Assembly: GCA_033002965.1 (NCBI GenBank)
Contig: JAURVB010002143.1
Location: 1 to 64,000, forward strand
Direction: 5' to 3'
From: Piper betle
Taxonomy: Eukaryota; Streptophyta; Magnoliopsida; Piperales; Piperaceae
DNA length: 64,000 nt
Numbering within the stretch: the first letter of the stretch is position 1; every line of letters begins with the position of its first letter. Made by a program: the position numbers and the translations under genes. Shown here piece by piece: positions 34,928-45,968 of the stretch. The notes beneath the pieces were generated by a model. That model did no database searches. It was not told the origin of the DNA and worked only from the letters and a program-made list of their open reading frames with translations.

Positions 34928-36304
34928 TTAAAATTTCTCTTTGCCTCATTTACTGCATCATTACCAAATATAAGTTGAGTTACTTTAAGTACTGTTAACA
35001 CGGATTCTACTTGTTTTAGTAAATGTACGTTCATTGAGATTCATTTGTTTACTGGAAAGGGGCGCCTACATGTATTAACTAATTCATTTCAGACATTCCT
35101 GTATTTATTTCCGACTTCTTGTATTTATTTTTAGATTTCTTGGATCTAACGAAGTGAGAGTATTTATTCTAAGCAGAGCCAATCTTGTTTTTTGAAATGA
35201 AAACAAGTGCTTGGAAGTTTGTGGAGGTTGATATTAGCTCTAGTGAGGAGCACTCATAATCCATTGTCCTATTATTTTCTTCAAGTTATGCCACTTCTAA
35301 TGTTCAGGCATTCTATTTGTTCATCATGCATATAGCATCATAAGTACGTGAGAATTTCCTTCATGTTTTTCTGCCGCGTTTGCTACCATTGTAGTAACCC
35401 ACCCTAACCTAAAAGGTCTTAAATTATTCTTGATGATCTTATTGCAGCTTGTGGCAGATATTCCCTCTGTATGGAAGAATTGCAATCCTTTACCTTTCAC
35501 GTTACGCATTCTATTGTTAATTTTTTGTGTTTTTGTTTTTATTATTTTTGTACAGGGTGAGGCTCAAGATTTTCTTTTTATTGCTACTGAAAGATGTAAA
35601 TCCTGAGTTCTTCAGTGGGATGCAGAAGCGTATGAACTCATAACTAGGTATTATTGCAAATTATGGTAAGCATTTTTCTTGTAGGGTTTTGGCTACCTTA
35701 CCCTACTGGGACTATAAATGTTCTGCATTTCAACTTTTGGTGTGCAAAAATTTCAGGTCCATAGTTTTTTAATGTGAAATAATTTACTGAGATAGATTTT
35801 GAAAGAAATTTCGAACTTCCATGATTTGAGCTTCGGTTGAACATCAGCGGAGAGGGTTTTGTTTCTATGCGCCTTGCCCCCTCCCCTCTTTTTTCCCTTT
35901 CCCACATCCCTCCTCTAACTTTCTCCCATTCTCCTCCCGCCCCTTTTTCCCTCTCCATTATGGTATGTGGCCGAGGAAGAAGAGCTATGTTTCCTTTTGC
36001 CCTCATCTTGTCTACTGGATTGATATTTTCCCCTGTACATCAATAGATTGTATTTTTTTCTAGAGTATTTAGATTGTTTTGTCTGTTTTATTTGGAGGGA
36101 AATGGGTGATGTCTCTGATCATATGGGTTGGCCTACTGATATTGGACAGGTAAAATTTTCCCTTGTTATTAAAATTTGTTATTCCTATTTTTATACACCT
36201 CATATCTTGGTGCCTAGTGTCAATTTGAGTTTTTACCGAATCATTTGATGGCTGTTATTCTCAGCTTGAGCATCTGTTTGTTGTAGATTGGCATTATTGT
36301 TCCA
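34489..36304 (+). repeat. Segmental duplication, copy B (DDB1 5' half)
   Basis: This is the partner of 24386-26997. It lacks the hAT-like insertion and continues past the breakpoint of copy A into further DDB1 exons. Confidence 0.85.
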
Positions 36305-37586
36305 GAATGTAGATTAATTGGGTTTCATCTTTACAATGGTTTATTCAAGGTCCATCTTGCTTATCTTCTGCATGCATTTCCGCTTGACGTTCATTCTATA
36401 CGAGGGTTGTGAAGATTATGAAGATAAATGGATTAAATTTAGTGGATGGTTTGAATTTCAAATTTTGTCAGGTCATGCCATTTGATAATTTGTCAGGAAA
36501 AATTGAGGCATTTAACGTTAGGTAAGTGTCTATCCTTTCATTTCATAATTGACATTAATGTAATTCTCAAGGTGAGGTAAAGTTGCCTGTTTTACTGATG
36601 CTCGTAAGTCATAATCATATGTTAAAAATTAAGTCGTCTCGATTGCTAATAATTTTCTTCTTTGAAACAAAGTGAGGTTAGGGTTAAAGATGAAAATGCA
36701 AGATTCCTGTTAATATTAAACAGATTTGGTTTACTCACTTTTATTAAGCTATGTTGTTTCTCAAAGATAGGATAATCATGCAAGATGGAACTCCTAAGTT
36801 CATTCTCCAAATTCAGCCATTTTTGGGCCAAATTTTGGCACTAATTTTTATCTAATAATTACAGACTGAATGAGCTTCAAGTTTTTGATATCAAGTATCT
36901 TTATGGATGCCAGAAACCAACTATCGTTGTCCTGTACCAGGTTTAATTTAGTTTCCACTAAATCAATGTTGTTTATTTTTACAACTGTTAATTGTTAACC
37001 TGATAGTTGGAAAGCTAGTTGGCTGATAAGCCAATGAGAACCGAAGTGCAATTTGTACCTATGTTTGATTGGAAAATTGATGTCAATTTTCAAAATATAA
37101 ACAATTGTTTATATTGGCAGTTTTATGAAATCTGTTCCAATCAAGCCAGTACGGAAGTACGTAAGCCTTGTCTATACTGTCATCACGAAAGCTTCGGATT
37201 TCACTTTTCCTAATCAATGGATGTAATCCTAGTGTTGATGTCAATCCAGTCTATTATAGAAGCATATGGGAGAGTTGATGCAGATGGGTCACGCTATCTG
37301 CTTGGGGACCATGCAAGACTCCTATACTTACGAGTAATCATCCATGAGAAAACGAGTATGATATTTTTCTATCGTGTTTGCACAATTAGAAGGTTGCTTA
37401 GGTTATGTGTTCAAAATTATTAGTGACTTTTAATAAAACCATTTGGAAAATGTTGATTTGTTGAAAGCTTGTGTGTCCTCATCATTGCAGGGTAACAAAT
37501 CTTGAAGGGAGAAACTTCCATTGCTTCAACAATTTCGTACTTGCCGTGACTTTGTGTATGTTGGCTCAAGCTATGGAGATTCACAG
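34732..37586 (+). pseudogene. DDB1: DDB1 pseudogene, copy B (first half of the gene)
   Basis: Exon-like blocks follow the DDB1 order: exon 1 from 34732 (MNMWNYVVTASKPTNVTHS); exon 2 near 35450; exon 3 at 35557-35648; exon 4 at 36102-36149 (MGDVSDHMGWPTDIGQ); exon 5 at 36287-36349 (IGIIVPECRLIGFHLYNGLF); exon 6 at 36472-36521 (VMPFDNLSGKIEAFNV); exon 7 at 36865-36940 (ELQVFDIKYLYGC..PTIVVLYQ); then 37256-37350 (EAYGRVDADGSRYLLGDHA) and 37491-37586 (GETSIASTISYL, then GSSYGDSQ in another frame). Disabling changes are an extra C and a truncated end in exon 2, an in-frame TGA in exon 3 (ERCKS*), and a frameshift in the last block. Later exons of the middle of the gene are missing. Splice sites are mostly kept, so it arose by DNA duplication, not retroposition. 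Confidence 0.9.
34889..34925. repeat. (TA)n microsatellite after DDB1 exon 1 (copy B)
   Basis: The same position in copy A (about 25507-25532) has a shorter (TA) run, so the run predates the duplication and has changed length. Confidence 0.9.
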
Positions 37587-37589
37587 GTA

Positions 37590-38160
37590 TTCACAGATCT
37601 GAACTGTATCTGATGCATAAGCTGATATATAATATGCAATCTTATTCCTTTATTTGCCCTCATTCTGAAATAATTCAAGTTCTTTGAATTAGATTATTAA
37701 TTATACTCTTGTTTTATATTTACACATCTTTATGTAAGGAAGTCTTTGAAAGTCTTATATTAATTATTAGGCCTATTTTATTGGTCAATGTAGGGAGTAA
37801 GGGCAGTGAAGGAGTGGGAGGACAACGGAGAAGGATGATGGAGAATGGTGGTAGGGGCTGCATAACAATTAACGAGGGCTGGCAGTGGCAAGGGTAGGGA
37901 GGATATTCGTGTTATTTTTTAGCATTTAAACATTGTTTAGACAATCAGTGTATATAGGAGGGGATAAACTTAGATTGGAAAGTGGGTGAAAGAGGGTAAA
38001 TCTCTACGTAGTTTCTCTAATCAAAATAACGTCAATGTAGGTTGCAAATTCTACCAAATAATTACGCTTAGAAAAGCACAGACAAACACAGAGTCAAATT
38101 TACCAATTCTGGAGTCAGTTAAGGATCGACCCAAACACGTTGAAATGGGGAACTGGCCCA
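37590..38160. other. Spacer between DDB1 relics
   Basis: No further DDB1 exon is recognisable here. The short frames have no conserved domain. Confidence 0.4.
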
Positions 38161-38162
38161 GG

Positions 38163-38600
38163 GTTGCGTGAGTTACCATACCTACACATCCTCATATCAA
38201 ATCAATGTAGGTGGGGGTTCTCATAAAAAAATCTTATTGCCTATCATCCTTATTGTATTCGAGGGGAGATGCTTGGCTAAGTAGTTGTGGGTGGTCGGTC
38301 GGAATCGGCTTTCCTTCTTGCATAAGTATTCTGAAGGCCATGTTCTTCTACAATGAACTCAGAGATTAAATTCTCGTAGTTCATTCCCAGCATATTATTT
38401 AGTTCGGTTTGTCCTCCAACAAAATAATTCTTCCTAATGGGTGCCATATACATACTTATATGGAAAATTTCTGAATTCAATATGAGTGTCATTACAAATA
38501 CGTGTTCTTTCCCAAACCCAAGATTTAATTGGGGCACATCAACATTTGTTACCATGGAGTTTTCCACGCTACAATAACCTAAATCTAAGCCTAAAAGCAT
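38163..38600 (-). repeat. Repeat family R1, inverted copy (left arm)
   Basis: This is the reverse complement of the R1 sequence at 38930-39350, including GGTCGGAATC..., AGTTGTGGGTGG and the AGGTGGGG / AACCCCACCT motif. Together they form a foldback pair with a loop near 38640-38815. Confidence 0.8.
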
Positions 38601-38814
38601 GGTTTACTCATAAAAAAAATTATTTATATACCTCATGCATACATTGGGCATAATCATCCATTATAATATGCCCCATACTCGTGCATACACTGATAACTCG
38701 TGTATACCATCTGCATGTCGGGCATAATCATCCACTATAATATGCGCCATACTCATGTCTAAAAATTGATCTCACATTATAGGGACCATTATGGCCATCT
38801 GGGCACCTTAACAT

Positions 38815-39470
38815 GCTCATTCCCTATCCCTAACATAATGTATAGTGAGAGATAGTGCTTGTTGTTGTTAATATAGAAGATTTTGTATCACATGTAAAAA
38901 TTCATAACCTTTTTAACATTGAGGTGCCCCAATTAGATTAGATTTTCCTCTGTCATTTGAAGGAGTTGAGTTTGGGAAAGATCATGTATTTATCATGATA
39001 CTCGCATTGGATTCAGCTGTTTTCCATGCACAAGAGGGTATATGGCACCTATTAGGAAGAATTATCTTTTGGAGGATGCACGAAGAGAAGGAAATAACTG
39101 AACTATATAATATGTTGTGAATGAACTTCGGGAATTTAATCATCTCTGAATTTATTGTAGAAGAACGTGGTCTTCGGATCCTCATCATACATGTGAAGCA
39201 GGAATGTTGATTCCGACCAACCACCCACAACTACTTAACCAAGCACCTCCCCACGAATACGTTCGTCATGATTGGGGAATGTGTTCTAAGACAACAAGGA
39301 TGATAGGCAGTAAGATTTTTTATGAGAACCCCACCTACATTGGTTTGACATGGAGATGCATAGGTGGGGTTCCTCATGCAACCCTAGGCATTCCGATGGT
39401 CACTTGTTCTTTATTTCAACATGTTTGGGTTGAGCTTGTATAGCCTTGGCATCGATCCTTAACTCCAGAA
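38815..39470 (+). repeat. Repeat family R1, direct copy (right arm)
   Basis: It matches copy 1 at 28610-29440 in the same orientation, and the arm at 38163-38600 in inverted orientation. Confidence 0.8.
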
Positions 39471-39799
39471 TTGATAAATTTGATATCTTGATGTCTTTGA
39501 CTCTGTGTTCGATTGTCTGTTTTGTTGCCTTTCTATGCGTTTTCTTTGGTAGAATTTTCAACATACATTGGCCCTATTTCGATTGGTGTAATCACGTAGA
39601 GATTCCTATCTATGTTCATCCCCTACTCACTTATGTTTTTAACCTATATACACTAATTGTCCAAACAATGTTTAAATACTTCTTTAACATGCTATTAGAT
39701 TGAAAAAAATAGTGAGGTAACAAGTCTCGCCTTGATCCAAGGTTGGGAAGGCCTTCAAATGATTTTTGGAGTAGGTTGAACCGAACTGTTTTGGATTGC

Positions 39800-40090
39800 T
39801 TTAGAGCAGAAAAATGTTGGACCAGACAGGTAGCTTGCGCAGGATCTAGATATTTTTCGGTGCGCTAGGATTCGGGTGGCGCTCATACGCCGGCTCAAAT
39901 CGGGGCCACGGAAGGATATACAGCCGCGGTCATGGGTCCGGGTCTGATCAGTTCGCTGGACAATTCCTCATGGTTGCGGCACAGTCAGCAATAAACGGGC
40001 CTGACGGCACTGGCTACGGCGGCTTTGGTGGCTCCGGCGACAGCATTTTCAACCTCAGTGGCGAGGGGATACCTTCCAGAAGGATGGTTT
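39800..40090. other. GC-richer block of unknown origin before the DDB1 last exon
   Basis: A GC-richer stretch (GCGCTCATACGCCGGCTC, GGCTACGGCGGCTTTGGTGG) has no match to the rest of DDB1 or to the LTR element in this window. All frames are broken. It ends next to a partial duplicate (40099-40122) of the first bases of the DDB1 last exon. Confidence 0.35.
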
Positions 40091-40141
40091 TCGTGTCTCT
40101 GAAGCTTCAATCCCATTTGAGATGAGAAGTATATATTCTAG

Positions 40142-40381
40142 GAGAAGCTTCAATCCCATTTGAGAAAGGTTATTGAGGGCTTTGGAAGGCTGAGCCATCA
40201 AGAATGGAGGTCATGCAACAATGAAAATAAGACATCAGGTGGCCGGAATTTTGTAGATGAGGATCCAATTGAATTTTTCTTAGATCTTAGCCATGAACGG
40301 ATGTCATACATATCAGGTGCTGTGGATTCATCTGTAGAAGAGCTCTGCAAGATGGTGGAAAAACTGAAAAGATTGCATTGA
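40142..40381 (+). pseudogene. DDB1: Orphan last exon of DDB1
   Basis: After the acceptor TTCTAG an open exon encodes the DDB1 C-terminus: EKLQSHLRKVIEGFGRLSHQ, EWRSCNNENKTSGGRNFVDE, then FFLDLSHERMSYIS and VEELCKMVEKLKRLH followed by TGA. The end matches the family pattern (V-E-E-L..R-V-E-E-L-T-R-L-H). It is open and well kept, but the exons for the central ~700 residues are absent from the window, so no complete DDB1 can be made here. A 45-bp partial duplication of its first bases lies just upstream (40099-40122). Confidence 0.85.
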
Positions 40382-40389
40382 GTAATCGA

Positions 40390-42160
40390 AGGCGGGAAGT
40401 TCTAGCTCTTCAGCCATTCGAATCTGTTCTCATTTATGTAAATCCTTACCCGAAGTGTCAGCATTATCTTTGCTTTGCTAAATTCTTCTACCACATTAAT
40501 GGAGAGCAATATACATGCTTGTGGGCTAACTTGCTTATTTTTTTACAAATTAGTCAATGAAGCAGCTATAGATAATACTCACCTTGTAAATATGTTTGCT
40601 AATCAGATTTAAGCAGCAGCTTCCATTTTTACAATATAACATAATCCGTAGTTCCGGATTCATCTAGAAATACAGGCATCACTTGCGAAAAACTAAAGCT
40701 CTTGCCACCAAAGAGGCCAAAATCGAAACTCCACAATTGTTCTCCATAAAGCAGATGTCATAAAATTTCAATATCAAGCAGGGCTAACAAAAAATGAAAG
40801 GGACAACTGCCTCATTACTATGCCAAAAGTTTAAACTATTGTAACAGCTATTGTATTAATATTAAATGTATTGATAGGATGGAGTATGTGGTTCAACCGG
40901 ATTGAAAATTGCGTTCATTTGAATTTTAGAATTTTTAGTAAAATTTTTATTAGGCATTATAATGTTTTTTGATTGCCAATTAAATATCGGTGAAAATACT
41001 GTGGTTTTCAACATAGAAATTGAATTTCGAGAAAATATTAGAATAAGAAATTGAACATGAGTCAAAGGTTTAAACCGTATAGGACTTGAAAGGGTTTTTA
41101 TACAGGAATTATTGGGTCAAAATGGTCAGTACCATATATAATAGAATAAACTAAAATACTCGGAAGATCAAAATAAGAGAAAAAAATGAGACATCTACAT
41201 AAGCTACTACTCTCACATGCTTACAACCTCTATCTACTTAAAAAACTAAACCACATTTTGATACTAGATCAGATGATTCATATCCAAGGCAGAAAGCGAT
41301 TCAACATTTTGATGCTAGAAAGGAAGACTGTCCTAGAGAAGGGACGGCAAGGGAGGTTAATGGCTAGGGGTGAATATAATTTGGTGAGAGCAAAAAATGG
41401 AATTGAATTATCAATTCATTTCATTGGGAATTAATTTGGTTTGGAGCCAACCAAAAAGCATGTTAATATCATGCATATTGATATTTCAGTTCAGAACTGA
41501 GCTAAACCACTCATGAAAAAAATAAAAATAGTTAGTATCAATAATTTGTAAAAAGATTCTTGTCGTTTGAGTAATAATATTTGTAAAATAAAAAATGCAA
41601 ATAGTTATACTAAAGTAGAAGAGAATACAAATTTAGTATTAATATTTTGTAAGAAACATAAGAACTCTCTTCTGATATAGTCTCTTTAATTTTGTTAATT
41701 TTTACTTTCAGTTCGAACTTTGAATAGATAAACGACGCCCAAGTCTACGAATCCAATTTGATTTCGACCTGTTTATATCCAATCCGAAACATATCGGAGT
41801 CAGGCTTTTCATATACATAGTATATTCAAAAATATTCAAATCGGATATAGATTTGAATTGATTTGATCGATATCCTATCCAAATAACTAATGTTTTTTAA
41901 AATTATTTTTTAATATTTTTATTATTTTTAATTTATTTTTATATTAAAATTATATTATTCATATTATTTTAGCCAATAGGGATGGATTCGAGTCAGACAT
42001 GGATTATGGAGATTGAAGTCGGATATTGTGAATAACATAGATTATTGCATGACTTCCATGAACACAAGTGAAGGTTTGCGTCTTTTTGGTTGAATTTCAT
42101 ATCTTTTGGCAACATTTACATCAGTTTACATTGACTGCTTGATCATGTGTTGGTGGTTCA
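40390..42160. other. AT-rich spacer
   Basis: The start is the probable DDB1 3' flank. The rest has only short frames and no recognisable element. Confidence 0.45.
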
Positions 42161-42164
42161 ACAG

Positions 42165-42318
42165 ATGCTATCTGGTTTGGGCTTCAAGCAAGATAATAAA
42201 CTTGGTGATGACCCTGTTGCTGATTTGTTGAAGTATTTGAATGAGAAATTTGAGGGAGCTGTGACAGCAGCACGTCTGCCACCCGGACAAAACCCATTGG
42301 AGCAGATTCGTTCAATGT
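42165..42318 (+). pseudogene. Isolated exon-like block of an unrecognised gene
   Basis: After a good acceptor (GGTTCAACAG) an open frame reads MLSGLGFKQDNKLGDDPVAD, LLKYLNEKFEGAVTAARLPP, GQNPLEQIR. The composition and amphipathic character look like genuine protein, but I cannot assign it to a family and no partner exon was found on the plus strand. It is probably one exon of a fragmentary gene, in keeping with the DDB1 and DMC1 relics nearby. Confidence 0.45.
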
Positions 42319-43049
42319 ATGATTTATATTTCTGTTGCTTAACTTGGAGTATTGTGTGTTCTTTAGTGGTTCGAGCTGATGCAGAGAGCAACGTATTGAT
42401 TATAAATTCATGACTTTGGTTAGAATCGTTCTTCCTCTGACCCTTTGATCATTGTCTCAAAATGAGCAGATAATCTTCAACATTCATCTTCTGTTTAGAA
42501 AAAAAATGCAGCAATCATCTGTCTTTCCCTGCTGTGTACTTTAGTCATCACTATTTATTGGTAAAGTGCACTTTTAAAATTGCTAGAATGTGTAACTTCT
42601 CCTTTCTTTTAAAGTATCCACTTTTAAATCTGATATTTCCTCGGAATCAGGTTTTTTTATTGAAAAACAAAGTATTTTATCAATATTTAATTGAATATCA
42701 ATGAAAAAACATTTTTTAATGTCTAATAAGAATTTTATTTAAATTTTTAAAATTCGGTTAAACCAAATGTATTCCATCCTTGCGATAAGTTTACTACACT
42801 AACCGGATAGTTGGCTTAGAGTTATGATCTGTTGGGCCTATAGAAGATGCCTGTTATTGCACCATCCCATGTATCATCCTGGGACTTGTGGACGTATGCA
42901 TTAGTGCGTTATTTTGGGGTAGTAAATGTTGATAAACAGATGATTTTTCATGGGGGGTCGATTTGTGAAGTGGGCGTTGTTGGTCTGTATTGAACTAATC
43001 GCTGGGGGTCATTTACAACGCCCTAAAAGGATATGCTAGAAAATACCTC

Positions 43050-43755
43050 ATCCGTATGAACAGCTTCTTGTAGCTCTTCTGCCAGTTGATAAATTGCACG
43101 CTTGTTGCTGTCAAAAAGAGACATATTACTAAGCATGTCAAGAAGCTGCTTCTAGTTAAACATGCAGAAGAAGTCAATAGCCTATAATTCATAACCAAAG
43201 CAGTCTATAGAAGTGCAAGATGTGACGACAGAACCTTGAAAAGTCTGGATATAAGTTTTTAAGAAGTGAGAACAAATGAATGAATGAATTGTCGTTTAAC
43301 ATTTATCTCCTTTCTCTGAGCTCGGGTTCTGTGAGCTTAATACCATCAAATAGAAATTCATCTTCTTCAATTTCATCCCCATAAAACGGAGAGAGAAAAT
43401 AATTGAAACCAGAATTAGAGAAAAACTTAAAAGTCATTGATGAAAAAGATAGCAGGTAGGCTATGAATCAAACAGGACGCATGCAGCCATACGCTCTTAA
43501 ACATAAGCGCTTTCGCACTCTTTGTTTCCATGTATATTTGCCTTGAAATATTCCTGCAAGAAGAGCGGACAAATGCAAAATATTACAACAAAACAACTAG
43601 AGTACGAGACAAATAATACATATATGACAATTTTTTTTTCAAAAAGAAAAATGTAAAATTACACCAGAAAGGGGAAACCAAATTCACAGTATTTACCTCA
43701 TTGTTTGTATGTTCGGAGTAATGCCGACGACACTTCCAGATGAACGCTGAACATT
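43050..43755 (-). pseudogene. Exon-like blocks of an unrecognised minus-strand gene
   Basis: Reading on the minus strand, protein-like blocks with plausible splice borders lie at about 43755-43700 (FIWKCRRHYSEHTNNE), 43556-43500 (EYFKANIHGNKECESAYV), 43395-43310 (FYGDEIEEDEFLFDGIKLTE then PEL) and 43140-43050 (SNMSLFDSNKRAIYQLAEEL then QEAVHTDE). They could be successive exons of one gene. I do not recognise the family, frames across the junctions were not all verified, and no convincing start was found upstream. Confidence 0.35.
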
Positions 43756-44346
43756 ATGGCAACAACAACAACAGCAACCAAAAGAAAAGAAAAGAAAAAA
43801 AAAGAAAACTACTCCTGGTTAAGTGAAGTTGCTTATAATAGGAAGAAAACTACTGCTAAAATCAAATACATAGTACGTTAATGCCTTGTACCTTTTCTTC
43901 TTCTTCTTCTTCTCCTTCCCTCTCAAGATCACCATGTCGACGCCTTGCATCGACGGAGGGAGGGAGGGAGCCCCATGCGTTGTTTCTCGGAAAAGAGATT
44001 GGGAAGGGAGGGATGGAGGGAGAGACGACCGTATGCATAATGTCGTTAACGGACTTTCTTTGTCGACGTAGGAGGTGGGACTACCAGCGGCGGTGCGGTG
44101 GCGACGTTGGAGGGAAAAGAAGTGGGGAAATGTATACGAACGATTACTAAGTAGAGAGTATAAAAAGCGGAGAGGCGTTAAAAGGGTAGTATAAACCGTA
44201 ACTAAACAAGATGTCACGCCAGTCCAACCTATGCTAGATAAATTTAAATTTTATAAATAAATTTTCATTGAATAATGAGATATAATGTAATAGTTTAATA
44301 TCTTAGATATAGATTATGATTGACTTTTAAAATATATCTATTTTAA

Positions 44347-44560
44347 TTAGGGTTGCTATAAGCGAGCAAGTTCTTGAGCATTTGGCGTTCGGCTCAATTC
44401 GACTCGAAATTCGACATTTAAATATTCGAGCTTGAACTCGAATCCTACGAGTTGGGTTTGAGCATGGCAGTGTTCGACTCAACTCGACTCAGTTATAACT
44501 TAAACTTGACTTGAAATCGACTCGTACCTCAACTCGAACTTGACTCGATAACATAATATA
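44347..44560. repeat. GAGCTCGAG-type repeat, left piece
   Basis: It begins TAGGGTTGCTATAAGCGAGC and is rich in CTCGAACT/CGACTCAA phrases. A similar end in inverted orientation occurs at about 56340-56376 (GCTCATTTAGCAACCCTA). Whether the two are ends of one element or two copies is unresolved. Confidence 0.5.
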
Positions 44561-44939
44561 ATAATATACATAATATCACATGACTACTCAAAATATATTT
44601 AAAATTGTAGATAAATCTTATTATTGACTATTAATATAAATTCTAAAAAATAATTTTACTATAATAAAAGAACAAAACCCAATTTTAATTAACATGAGTC
44701 TACTACCTGCAGAAAATTTCTGCCACAACAATTTAATTGTTTATCATAGCTTAATTAACTAAAATCTCAAGGTTAATAAATTATGCATGCTATGGCTTAT
44801 ATAAGAGACGAACCACCAAAAACATGGATAAGATGGCCAAAAGATTTACAATTCATTACCAAGACAAAAATACATATATAAAAATATCATACATATAATC
44901 GGGCTCCTACATGATATGGCATCCATCAATAAGCCCATG

Positions 44940-45968
44940 TGTAAAACCCATGACTCGAGTAAGAGTTTTACATTAGCGAACCAGTCGATTCAACCATCGG
45001 TTCGAGCCGAGTCAGTTTCATGAACAACATACTCAGCCGAAGATAATTGTGAATTATGAGCGATGAGGGTCAAGTTTACCCGAATATATGATGATAACGT
45101 CGAAAAGATAATGAGAAATTAGTTATTAGAGTATATGAAAGTATGCAATATGTTTTTTATGTATTTGATCATAAAATTATTTTTAGGCCGAATAACGCAT
45201 TAGGACATGTTATACGGGAGTTTGGGTGGGTTATCAGTTATATAACATGTCATTGTAGTGTTATGGTATTTATTATATTTTATGAGATTTTCCTATTTTT
45301 CTTGATTTTTTGAATGATTAAGTACGAATTAGTTATTATTTTTGACTCGAATTGTAGTTGAGTCAACTTTTATTTACGATATCACCACAAACCCATTTCT
45401 TCCGCACCCCCCAGCACTTCTCATTCCCCCAAACCCTCAACGCCACCCTCCTTATCCATCGCCAATGCCGCCTCTGCCCTGCGCACCACCGCCGATCGAC
45501 GCCGCCGGTCACTGCTAGAACATCATCGACCATTTCCCCCGCCGTCGGGCCATCACCTGGCCTTCACAAAGAGACGAAGCCGTCGCGACGGTGCCGCGCT
45601 CCCGTTGCCAATCCCGCCGCAAGCAACCGCGCCATGCTCCTGTCGCCAAACTCGGAATCGGCAATCATCGCCGCTGCCAATCAGTCGTTGACCCTCCCGC
45701 GACCTTCCCCGACTAAAGCGGATCCCAACGCTGCCTATCCCAATCGGATCTCATCACCCTACCACCAATTGCCCTTGTTTTGCCCTTTTTTCAGCGAGCT
45801 GCCTCCTCCACCAACCTTGTCGACGTCGTAGACGCGTCGGGCTTGCCTAACCGGTGCCAACGGCACTCTATACTACCATCATCCCGCTGGTAGCCACCGC
45901 CGGCAATAGTTGTCCGAAAACCAGATTCGCTGGAATTCATCGATCATCCGCCGAACTCTTCCACTCAA
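44940..45968 (+). mobile_element. Older LTR of the same family, 5' part (interrupted)
   Basis: It starts TGTAAAACCCATGACTCGAG and follows the same order of landmarks as the young LTR at 45969, with much more divergence: the GAGTCAGTTTCA stretch, TATATGATGATAACGTC, the GAGTCAACTTTTATTTACGA module at 45358-45382, a GC-rich block, and GGAATTCATCGATC near the end. It is cut at 45968 by the insertion of the young element and resumes at 55440. Confidence 0.8.
45964..45968 (+). repeat. Target-site duplication CTCAA (left)
   Basis: CTCAA lies immediately before the 5' LTR and again at 55440-55444 immediately after the 3' LTR. Five base pairs is the usual size for LTR-retrotransposon integration. Confidence 0.9.

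Noticed and set aside
34732..40381. One complete DDB1 gene with long introns
   Set aside because: Exon 3 has an in-frame stop, exon 2 has an extra base and is truncated, and the exons for about 700 central residues are missing.
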